Position numbers and translations under genes: made by a program. A DNA stretch of 64,000 nt, from positions 1,240,001-1,304,000 of the forward strand of contig NZ_AP019720.1 in NCBI RefSeq assembly GCF_006739205.1. Direction: 5' to 3'. Origin of the DNA: Streptococcus mutans. GTDB taxonomy: Bacteria; Bacillota; Bacilli; Lactobacillales; Streptococcaceae. The notes below the pieces were generated by a model. That model saw only the letters and a program-made list of their open reading frames with translations. It was not told the DNA's origin and did not search any database. Position 1 is the stretch's first letter; every line of letters begins with the position of its first letter. This document shows positions 57,666 to 64,000 of this stretch, one piece after another.

Positions 57666-57884
57666 GTGACTAAAGTCACTAGCTAAACTACGCAAAGTCC
57701 TATAAGACTTTGCTAAACACCTTACTAGTAAAAGCTCTCACTTAATATCGAACTGAGAGCTTTTACGTCGGAACTTTTTAAATCAATTTTTTATATCTCT
57801 AACTGTCAATGTTTGCCACTATTGTGGACTGACTTGCACCCTTACTAAGTTAAAAAGCAAGACATTATCGGTCTTGCTTTTTAA
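57666..57884 (+). terminator. Cluster of four hairpins after glnQ
   Basis: GTGAC/GTCAC (57666-57679), GCAAAGTC/GACTTTGC (57692-57713), an 11-bp stem AAAAGCTCTCA/TGAGAGCTTTT (57730-57764) and a 14-bp stem TTAAAAAGCAAGAC/GTCTTGCTTTTTAA (57850-57884). The last two look like terminators; the first two have no T-run. Confidence 0.7.
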
Positions 57885-57983
57885 CTGTCGGAACTGTTTT
57901 TATAAACTAAAATCCGTGTTCCTACATATTATGTAAAATTTTATGGAATTTTGCTGATACCAATCAGAAAACTCACTCTTTTC

Positions 57984-58012
57984 TTGCACTTTCTTTTAAA
58001 TATTGGTACACT
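57984..58012 (+). promoter_or_regulatory. Promoter of the ABC-F gene leader
   Basis: TTGCAC (57984-57989), 17-bp spacer, TACACT (58007-58012). It starts transcription near 58020, about 285 nt before the ABC-F start codon. Confidence 0.75.
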
Positions 58013-58027
58013 AAGAACAAATCATTT

Positions 58028-58278
58028 GGAGGTAAGGTGCATTGAAAAACTAAAATTCTTCATATTGGATTACTTTATCTAGAAGAATTTTTTGTGTGCA
58101 CCAAAATCTGAAAAACTGCAACTAATACTTAACGAAAATCAAAGTGAGACTAGGCGACAAACCACAGGCAGTACTAAAAGTGATGTCAATGACCTGTTAT
58201 CTTAATTTTCAAAAGGTATAGACTACTGCTATTTTTGATGACATAAAAGAAGCCCTACTAGATAAAGTAGCGGTTTTT
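58028..58278 (+). promoter_or_regulatory. Structured leader with tiny ORF and attenuator before the ABC-F gene
   Basis: GGAGG (58028-58032) is 9 nt before TTG AAA AAC TAA (58042-58053), a three-codon ORF. This ORF is buried in a stem: GGTGCA (58036-58041) with TGCACC (58097-58102), and AAAATTCTT (58053-58061 region) with AAGAATTTT (58083-58091). Further on, GCCCTACT/AGTAGCGGT with a bulge (58252-58274) is followed by TTTTTATT, an intrinsic terminator 28 nt before the start codon. ACTGCTA (58225-58231) could pair with the terminator arm instead. Together this has the form of ribosome-mediated attenuation. Confidence 0.65.
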
Positions 58279-58305
58279 ATTGTTTGAAAAAGAAAGGCAG
58301 ATTCT

Positions 58306-59811
58306 ATGTTACAGATTCAAAATCTTACCATTACGCACCAGAAAGATCTACAAATACTCGTTAAAGATTTGTCCTTAGTCGTCAATTCTGGTGAGAAATT
58401 AGCTATTATCGGGGAGGAAGGGACCGGTAAGTCTACTCTCCTCAAGACTATACTCAGCCCTGAGTTGATTGGCAACTACGCTGATGTGACAGGTACTATT
58501 CAGAATAGTTTTAACCGAATCGGTTACTTGCCACAAAACATGGAAGATAAAGATTTAACTCTAACCATTAAAAACTATATTTACCATGATATAGATTTTG
58601 ACCATTTTGATTTTAATCTTTTTTATCAAATGGCAGAGCGTTTTCAGTTTGACAGTCAGCGATTTGACGACGATGTCCAGATCATTTCTAGTCTTTCTGG
58701 CGGAGAGAAATTAAAACTGCAGCTGCTGAAAATGCTTGCCTACAATCCTGACTTACTTCTTTTTGATGAGCCTTCTAGTGACTTGGATCTGGACACAATG
58801 ACTTGGTTGGAGCATTTTATCAGTCAGACAGACAAAACCATTATTTTCATTTCTCATGATGAAGCACTACTTAGGAAATGTGCTACTGCTATCCTTCATT
58901 TGGAATTGCTCAAGAAACGCCAAAAGCCCCGCGCCAGCTATTTCCAAGGAAACTATAAGAACTACAAAAGTTGGCGAAAGAATAGCTTTAATAAGCAGCT
59001 TCAAGTCGCGCAAAAAGAACGTGAGGAACATACCAAAAAAATGGCACGCCACCACCACATTCATCAGAGTGTGGAACATCAACTGCGCAACACCAAAAAT
59101 GATGTTGCAGGTCGGCTGCTGGCCAAGAAAATGAAAAATGTCCTGTCTCAGGGAAAACGCTATGCCAAGGAGGTCAAAAACTTCACGGAAATTCCGCAGG
59201 ATATGGATGCTATTAACCTCTTTTTCACGAAAGTTAAATCTTTGCCTGCCAACAAAGTTCTACTGCATTGGGAAAATCGTTCTTTGCCGACAGGACAAGT
59301 AATTAATTTTGACATTCGCGGTCAGGATAAGCTGGTTATCACAGGACAAAATGGAATTGGCAAAACGCGCCTGCTTAAAGAGGTTCTTACCGAGTTAACC
59401 ACAAAATCAGATCTATCTATCTGTTATATGCCACAAAACTACGAAGAGTTGCTGGATGGTAAGCTGTCTGCTCTGCAATTTCTCAAAGAAAGTGCGGGCG
59501 AAGAATCTTGCCGTAATCTTCTAGCTAGTCTCCAATTCACACGAGATGAAATCACGTATCCTGTCAGCTATTTATCAGGTGGTCAGAAGGCTAAACTCTT
59601 TTTAGCTCAAATGGTCTTGGAAAGCAGCAATGTCCTGCTGCTGGACGAGCCAACTCGCCACTTTTCACCAACCAGTCAGCCTCTTATTCGACAGCTTTTC
59701 AAGAATTTTCCGAGTTGCATTGTCAGCGTATCGCACGATAGACAATTTATAGATGAAGTCGTTAATAAACACTACAAATTAAATCAAACAGAATTAGTGA
59801 ATCTAGACTAA
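58306..59811 (+). CDS. ABC-F protein (ribosome-protection type)
   Basis: 501 aa, two ABC domains and no membrane segments. Domain 1: Walker A GEEGTGKS at 36-43, signature LSGGEKLKLQLLK, Walker B LLLFDEPSSDLDLDT. Linker about 215-290 is basic and His-rich (KKMARHHHIHQSVEHQLRN). Domain 2: GQNGIGKT, LSGGQKAKLFLAQM, VLLLDEPTRHFSPTS. Linker and size match Vga/Lsa/Msr-type ABC-F factors that displace antibiotics from the ribosome, rather than the longer EttA/Uup group. A dedicated attenuated leader supports that. Drug class cannot be told. Confidence 0.85.
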   Translation: MLQIQNLTITHQKDLQILVKDLSLVVNSGEKLAIIGEEGTGKSTLLKTILSPELIGNYADVTGTIQNSFNRIGYLPQNMEDKDLTLTIKNYIYHDIDFDHFDFNLFYQMAERFQFDSQRFDDDVQIISSLSGGEKLKLQLLKMLAYNPDLLLFDEPSSDLDLDTMTWLEHFISQTDKTIIFISHDEALLRKCATAILHLELLKKRQKPRASYFQGNYKNYKSWRKNSFNKQLQVAQKEREEHTKKMARHHHIHQSVEHQLRNTKNDVAGRLLAKKMKNVLSQGKRYAKEVKNFTEIPQDMDAINLFFTKVKSLPANKVLLHWENRSLPTGQVINFDIRGQDKLVITGQNGIGKTRLLKEVLTELTTKSDLSICYMPQNYEELLDGKLSALQFLKESAGEESCRNLLASLQFTRDEITYPVSYLSGGQKAKLFLAQMVLESSNVLLLDEPTRHFSPTSQPLIRQLFKNFPSCIVSVSHDRQFIDEVVNKHYKLNQTELVNLD

Positions 59812-59812
59812 A

Positions 59813-59845
59813 AAGAGAATGGGACAGACCATTGACCATTCTCTT
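59813..59845. terminator. Bidirectional terminator between ABC-F gene and a small gene
   Basis: 10-bp stem AAGAGAATGG / CCATTCTCTT, 13-base loop, immediately after the ABC-F stop and just beyond the stop of the convergent small gene. Confidence 0.85.
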
Positions 59846-59847
59846 GA

Positions 59848-60030
59848 CTAAGTCGTTTCAGATGGTTTAACTTCTTCTTTCTCCTTAGCCAATTTTTCTC
59901 GTTCCAAGCGTAATTTGCGATTAGGATTGAGCTTATTGAAAAGTTTCTCCAATTTTTCAGCATTCCAAACATCGGCAGCCGAAACAAAATTACCATCTTT
60001 ATCTTTAAAAGATATGGGTTTATCTCCCAT
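59848..60030 (-). CDS. Small conserved protein, unknown
   Basis: 60 aa, MGDKPISFKDKDGNFVSAAD then a charged helix (AEKLEKLFNKLNP, LEREKLAKEKEE). Perfect AGGAGG five bases before the ATG, so it is almost certainly translated. No known domain recognised. Convergent with the ABC-F gene; about 300 bp downstream of obg on the same strand. Confidence 0.75.
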   Translation of the reverse strand: MGDKPISFKDKDGNFVSAADVWNAEKLEKLFNKLNPNRKLRLEREKLAKEKEEVKPSETT

Positions 60031-60216
60031 AGTAACCTCCTATTTTAGTAACTGACACGCTATTCTTGTTGTACTTCATACCACGACATAAGAAAAGAGT
60101 TTCGATCATAATCATTTTTCGAACTAGTAAGCACGTTAGGCAAGTTTCATAGAACTTGCTATTTACTCATTACTCATTTAAACTCTGTAATTACCGTAAA
60201 AGTGTTACGACATGCA

Positions 60217-60322
60217 GTCAAGTCAGTCGATATTACTGACTTGACGTAATTAGTAAGGTTGGCAGGCAGATCATCATAGTGGCTGCCGTTTGCATATCAA
60301 GTACTTTAGTACTTAGATATGC
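60217..60322. repeat. Cluster of three palindromes between obg and the small gene
   Basis: GTCAAGTCAGT/ACTGACTTGAC (60217-60245, perfect 11 bp), GGCAGGCA/TGGCTGCC (60261-60287, one mismatch) and GCATATC..AGTACT / AGTACT..GATATGC (60292-60322). No ORF. The last could terminate obg, though it has no T-run. The rest of 60031-60330 holds nothing else that I can name. Confidence 0.6.
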
Positions 60323-60330
60323 TTCCAACG

Positions 60331-61641
60331 TTAATCTACAAACTCAAATTCAAATTTACCAATGCGGACAATATCTCCATCTTTGGCGCCACGCTCACGA
60401 AGAGCTTGGTCAACTCCCATGCCACGCAACTGGCGCGAAAATTTCATAATAGCTTCATCACGTTCCATATTTGTCATGACAAAGAGTTTTTCTAGTTTTT
60501 CACCAGACAGCACCCAAGCAGCATCATCCGCGCGCGAAATATCAAAGGCTTTTTCTTCTTCCTCAAAACCATAATAAGCTTCTTCTTGCATATCCGATTC
60601 ATCGTAAAGCAAAAAGTCATCTGTCTGATCCAGAAGCTGAGCCGTAGCATCTAAAAGCGCATCTAATCCTTGATGAGCAATACCTGAAATAGGAAAAATT
60701 TGAGGCTTGTCATCAAATTCACCATAGTTGGCATCTAATTTTTCTTTAAATTGTTCAAGATTCTCTGCCGCTTGGGGCATGTCCATCTTATTAGCAACAA
60801 TAATTTGCGGACGTTCTAATAAACGTAGATTATAGGTCTCCAATTCCTTATTAATAGCCAAATAATCTTCGTAAGGATCGCGGCCTTCACTAGCCGACAT
60901 ATCAATGACATGTAAGATAACACGTGTCCGCTCAATATGCCGCAGAAATTGTGTACCTAAACCAACACCTTGACTGGCACCTTCTATCAATCCCGGTAAA
61001 TCAGCTACGGCAAAAGAATCTCCCGACTTGGTACGCACCATACCTAAATTGGGAACAATGGTTGTGAAGTGATAGGCTCCGATTTTGGGTTTAGCAGCTG
61101 TAATAACGCTGAGAAGAGTTGATTTTCCAACTGAAGGAAAACCAACTAAACCAACATCAGCCAAAATTTTTAATTCTAAAGCCAATTCCCGCTCTTCGCC
61201 AGGTTCTCCATTTTCGGAAATCTCTGGAGCAGGGTTACGAGGTGTCGCAAAACGAATATTACCGCGGCCGCCGCGACCACCATGGGCTACAATAAACTCT
61301 TGTCCATTTTTGACCAAGTCAGCGATAACCTTACCTGTTTGAGCATCGCGAACAGTGGTCCCCTGCGGCACCGATACATAAAGATTTTCTGCACCACGGC
61401 CATGCATACCTTTTGTCATACCTTTCTCACCAGCTTTGGCTTTAAAATGACGGTTATAACGAAAATCCATCAAGGTGCGCAGACCTTCATTAACAACAAA
61501 AATGACATCACCACCACGGCCGCCATCACCGCCCCAAGGACCGCCATTAGCAACATATTTCTCACGTCGAAAGGTAACCATTCCATCGCCGCCGCGACCA
61601 GCCTTAACTGAAACTTTGGCAGTATCTAAAAACATACTCAT
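60331..61641 (-). CDS. obgE: Ribosome-assembly GTPase Obg
   Basis: 436 aa. Glycine-rich N-terminal domain (1-158: [30 protein letters not shown]), G domain with P-loop [27 protein letters not shown] and NKMD, and a C-terminal OCT domain (about 355-436). Binds the 50S subunit and links ribosome maturation to growth control. Followed on this strand by the palindrome cluster. The only upstream gene nearby is the DUF4044-type protein 54 bp away. Confidence 0.97.
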   Translation of the reverse strand: MSMFLDTAKVSVKAGRGGDGMVTFRREKYVANGGPWGGDGGRGGDVIFVVNEGLRTLMDFRYNRHFKAKAGEKGMTKGMHGRGAENLYVSVPQGTTVRDAQTGKVIADLVKNGQEFIVAHGGRGGRGNIRFATPRNPAPEISENGEPGEERELALELKILADVGLVGFPSVGKSTLLSVITAAKPKIGAYHFTTIVPNLGMVRTKSGDSFAVADLPGLIEGASQGVGLGTQFLRHIERTRVILHVIDMSASEGRDPYEDYLAINKELETYNLRLLERPQIIVANKMDMPQAAENLEQFKEKLDANYGEFDDKPQIFPISGIAHQGLDALLDATAQLLDQTDDFLLYDESDMQEEAYYGFEEEEKAFDISRADDAAWVLSGEKLEKLFVMTNMERDEAIMKFSRQLRGMGVDQALRERGAKDGDIVRIGKFEFEFVD

Positions 61642-61694
61642 ATTCTATTTTCCTATTCAAACTCGCTTAAAAAAACGCCCGTAAGCGTTCCTTT

Positions 61695-61823
61695 TTAAAT
61701 AACAGCACTGAGTGCACTAAGAACAAGCGCGCCAACAGTGACTAAAACCATGATGATAACAACAATCAAAGTCAATTTTTCAAACGGTGTTTTCTTACGG
61801 GGACCATTATCTCCAAAAGCCAA
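61695..61823 (-). CDS. Small membrane protein (DUF4044-like), TTG start
   Basis: 42 aa: (M)AFGDNGPRKKTPFEKLTLIV then a single membrane helix (VIIMVLVTVGALVLSALSAV). Start is TTG, with GAGG 8 nt upstream. A longer frame from 61937 is not credible. Small proteins of this form (DUF4044) occur beside obg in streptococci. Function unknown. Confidence 0.75.
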   Translation of the reverse strand: MAFGDNGPRKKTPFEKLTLIVVIIMVLVTVGALVLSALSAVI

Positions 61824-62147
61824 TTTTCTTACCTCTTTTTTATATTTATAGCTTATTTTTATCTTATTTATATTATCATGAATTAGTCTAATAAGCAAAT
61901 AACAAATATAAGTCACGAGACTGCTATCACGATTCAACTATCCGTTCTAGCTCCATCTGTATATATATATACTAAAGGGCAATAAAATATGTGATTCCAA
62001 AGCTTCAACAGTAACCTTTAATGGGAATATAGAATTTATAGGAAACGCTTCCAAAATTATTGTGATTTCAAATTAAATATGTTAAAGTTAAGCTAATAAT
62101 AAGCAAGACATTACTGTTTTTTCTCTACAAAATAAAAGGAGGCAACT
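61824..62147. other. Intergenic region with AT repeat and a catabolite-element-like palindrome
   Basis: TA dinucleotide run near 61963-61973. At 62041-62052 GGAAACGCTTCC is a 12-bp palindrome differing at two positions from the WTGNAARCGNWWWCA cre consensus. It lies about 100 bp upstream of the thioesterase gene. No ORF. Confidence 0.4.
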
Positions 62148-62510
62148 ATGTCAATTTACAGCAAATCTTATGTCACCACTCCCCAACACTCAGCTATGAA
62201 TTGGGGTTCAGGTAGTCTTAATGTTTTATCAACTCCCAGTATGATTGCTTTTATAGAAAATGCAGCTTTTCTGTACTGTGAAGAAGATTTAGATGTGTCA
62301 AAAACAACTGTCGGTGCTCAAATTACTGTCCAGCATTTGGCCGCTACTAAAATTGGTCAAACAGTAGAAGTCAAAATTTTAGCTGTTGAAAAAGATGGAC
62401 ATCACACCCATTTCCAAATAGAAGTTTACGAAGGAGATAAACTTATCGGTAAGGGTGAACACACACGCGTCACTATCAACATCAAAAGATTCCTTGATAA
62501 ATTAGAATAA
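62148..62510 (+). CDS. Hotdog-fold thioesterase (FlK-like)
   Basis: 120 aa. Hotdog fold with WGSGSLNVLSTPSMIAFIEN (conserved acid-base region), TTVGAQITVQHLAATKIGQT and GKGEHTRVTI near the end. Similar to the fluoroacetyl-CoA thioesterase/YbgC-like DUF family; natural acyl-CoA substrate unknown. Ribosome binding site GGAGG; monogenic. Confidence 0.85.
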   Translation: MSIYSKSYVTTPQHSAMNWGSGSLNVLSTPSMIAFIENAAFLYCEEDLDVSKTTVGAQITVQHLAATKIGQTVEVKILAVEKDGHHTHFQIEVYEGDKLIGKGEHTRVTINIKRFLDKLE

Positions 62511-62635
62511 AGACATGCAACTAGAGCATTCTAGCCTCTCAGATTGAAGAAAAAATTTTTCCTTTAATTAATGATTCAGATAGTAAGTGAAATTAGCCAG
62601 TGGATGATTTCAGAAATCTAGGGAATTCCATATCT

Positions 62636-62750
62636 AAATCAAGATACAAAGAGCGTTAAACGGATAATAGCAAAATAGGAAACTAACCAACGACGCTTAC
62701 GTCTAAGGTATGTTTATCTTTTTGCAGCCGTCCGTAGCTCGTATTCAATT
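62636..62750. repeat. Single copy of the 115-bp repeat
   Basis: AAATCAAGATACAAAGAGCG start, GCAAAATAGGAAACTAACC and CGACGCTTACGTCTA centre, TTTTTGCAGCCGTCCGTAGC end: about 90 percent identical to the 8.7-kb unit. The G to A changes weaken the centre hairpin. Its flanks also match the 8.5-9.2 kb block: about 60 bp upstream (GTGGATGATTTCAG...) and about 90 bp downstream (CCTAAAGTCTCAAATC, CTTTTATCACGG, AAGTCTCGTTTAGAATTCGCTC). Confidence 0.85.
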
Positions 62751-62973
62751 AGAATTTGATCCTAAAGTCTCAAATCCTCCAAGTAGCAGAAACATCAACG
62801 TTTCTGCTACTTTTATCACGGAGAAAAGTCTCGTTTAGAATTCGCTCTGCTCGCAAATAGAGAAAATTAAAATCAAAATTTGCAGAGCCAAAAAAAATTT
62901 TACGTTGAAAAATAGGATTGACTCTATTCTACTATAACTATAAAAAAACCAATTAAAATTTTTCGCGTTCTTT

Positions 62974-63192
62974 TCAAACTGAAGACCAATCCATTTGATA
63001 AACCTTACGGTATAGATCACCAAATAAACCGCGGTAGCCAATATCTTTTCCTTTATAAGTTAAGGACAAAACTTGATAAGAATCTGGTAAAGTGACACAG
63101 CCACTCAGTGAAAGCATGAATTCTTCAATACTGTTAAACGAAGCTTTCTTTTTTGTTTGATAAGCATCTAAATAAGTTAATACAATCATCAT
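62974..63192 (-). CDS. DUF4649-like small protein
   Basis: 72 aa. Sequence MIVLTYLDAYQTKKKASFNS then EEFMLSLSGCVTLPDSYQVL and YKGKDIGYRGLFGDLY, which I recognise as the streptococcal DUF4649/HTH-free family. A strong GGGGGA lies before it. Two adjacent ATGs can start it. Function unknown. Confidence 0.8.
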   Translation of the reverse strand: MMIVLTYLDAYQTKKKASFNSIEEFMLSLSGCVTLPDSYQVLSLTYKGKDIGYRGLFGDLYRKVYQMDWSSV

Positions 63193-63226
63193 CTATTTCC
63201 CCCATCTTACAAATTATTAAAATATC

Positions 63227-64000
63227 TTATTTTATTGCTTTAACTAATTGTTCCAAAGAAGTTGCTGGACGTCCGAGAACACGTTCAATATCAGAAGAAA
63301 CCCCAGCTTGCTTTCCTTCTTTAATAGCTGTATAGGTACTAACCCAAGCATCATATTCCCAGTCTTGTGCTGCCCAAGCTTTACGAGATGCATAAGCTTC
63401 TTCAATGCTCTCATCAATATAAGGAATGATTTCACCCTTTTGCTCACTGACAAAATGAACAATATCAGCCATTGACAAATCTGCCGGACCAGTCATGTTC
63501 AACAGCTGATTTTTCCATTTGTCAGGCTTAGCTAGAATAGTTGTCGCCACTTCAGAGACGTCCTGACGAGCTACAGCAGAAACTTTACCATTACCAGCTG
63601 GACCGCGGATCTCACCATTGTTCAGACACAAATCTAAGAAGAAATCCAGATAAAAATTATCACGCAAGAAGGTGTAAGTAAAACCTCTTTCCTTGATATA
63701 TTTTTCTGTCTTAGCATGATCACGCGCTAAAGTAAAAGTAGCTTCAGTAGCAGCATTATAAAAGGATGTGTAAACAATATGCTTAACACCCGCTTCATGA
63801 GCTGCATCAAGAAAAGCAAAATGCTGCTGCAAACGATTGGGACTTTCTGATGCGGATACCATTAGTAAAACATCAATACCTTTTAAAGCTTCAACAGCCT
63901 CTAGAGAATTTTCAAAAGCAGCCTGCACAAGTTCAGCATTATCATATAAAGCTGCTCTTTGAGGGTTTCTAGCCAAATGTCTCGCTGAGATGCCTTGTTC
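63227..64000 (-). CDS. NmrA-like NAD(P)-binding protein, partial
   Basis: 258 codons here, N terminus outside the window (the frame is open to base 64000). Atypical SDR of the NmrA/QOR2 type: HIVYTSFYNAA near the catalytic region, FTYTFLRDNFYLDFFL, GKVSAVARQDVSEVATTIL and LNMTGPADLSMADI. Such proteins reduce quinones or sense NADP; the Rossmann glycine motif lies beyond the edge. Confidence 0.85.
   Translation of the reverse strand, partial: EQGISARHLARNPQRAALYDNAELVQAAFENSLEAVEALKGIDVLLMVSASESPNRLQQHFAFLDAAHEAGVKHIVYTSFYNAATEATFTLARDHAKTEKYIKERGFTYTFLRDNFYLDFFLDLCLNNGEIRGPAGNGKVSAVARQDVSEVATTILAKPDKWKNQLLNMTGPADLSMADIVHFVSEQKGEIIPYIDESIEEAYASRKAWAAQDWEYDAWVSTYTAIKEGKQAGVSSDIERVLGRPATSLEQLVKAIK

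Overview
This window is a low-GC Firmicute chromosome segment that I read as Streptococcus mutans. The main reasons are the complete rhamnose-glucose cell-wall polysaccharide locus (rmlD, rgpA to rgpF, a GacH/SccH-type glycerol-phosphate transferase and four side-chain genes), the streptococcal neighbourhoods (rplU-prp-rpmA, cpsY-like/lspA/rluD, dnaG-rpoD), and a competence-type lysin carrying a SigX (ComX) box. Most genes lie on the minus strand. No rRNA, tRNA, IS element, prophage or CRISPR array was seen.

Layout. 1-5.4 kb: pyrimidine operon pyrR-pyrP-pyrB-carA-carB (carB cut by the window edge) with a PyrR-type attenuator. 5.5-8.5 kb: TVP38 membrane protein, rluD-like gene, lspA and a LysR regulator. 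8.5-9.4 kb: non-coding, with a 115-bp tandem repeat whose relatives lie at 1.1 kb and 62.6 kb. 9.4-10.6 kb: Nudix/GNAT pair behind a perfect 16-bp inverted repeat. 10.9-12 kb: rplU-prp-rpmA. 12-19 kb: TMEM175-like channel, a GNAT gene broken by a 7-bp tandem repeat, CapA-like protein, thiI, cysteine desulfurase, an Asn/Gln-rich envelope protein and folC. 19.2-23.3 kb: glutathione reductase, aldo/keto reductase and the lysin. 23.5-39.6 kb: the 12-gene Scc/Rgp polysaccharide locus. 39.9-45.7 kb: DUF59 protein, rpoD, dnaG (apparently a CUG start), a beta-helix envelope protein, mscL and rpsU. 45.9-54.5 kb: two amino-acid binding lipoproteins around an aminotransferase, Nudix, XRE regulator, a decayed CPBP gene, uvrB and an intact CPBP protease-like gene. 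54.7-59.8 kb (plus strand): glnP (two binding domains fused to a permease)-glnQ under a GlnR-type box, then an ABC-F gene behind a structured leader. 59.8-64 kb: small conserved proteins, obg, hotdog thioesterase, another repeat copy, a DUF4649-like protein and a partial NmrA-like protein.

How it fits together: the polysaccharide locus makes dTDP-rhamnose, assembles a rhamnan on a lipid carrier, exports it by an ABC transporter, and decorates it outside with glucose (two polyprenyl-glucose synthases plus two GT-C-like enzymes) and glycerol phosphate. PyrR attenuation, GlnR repression and SigX control are all supported by visible sites. The least explained signals are the 115-bp repeat family, the ABC-F leader with a three-codon ORF, the 16-bp palindrome at the GNAT promoter, the dnaG start and the 7-bp duplication. 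All functional names come from motifs and recall; no database search was run.
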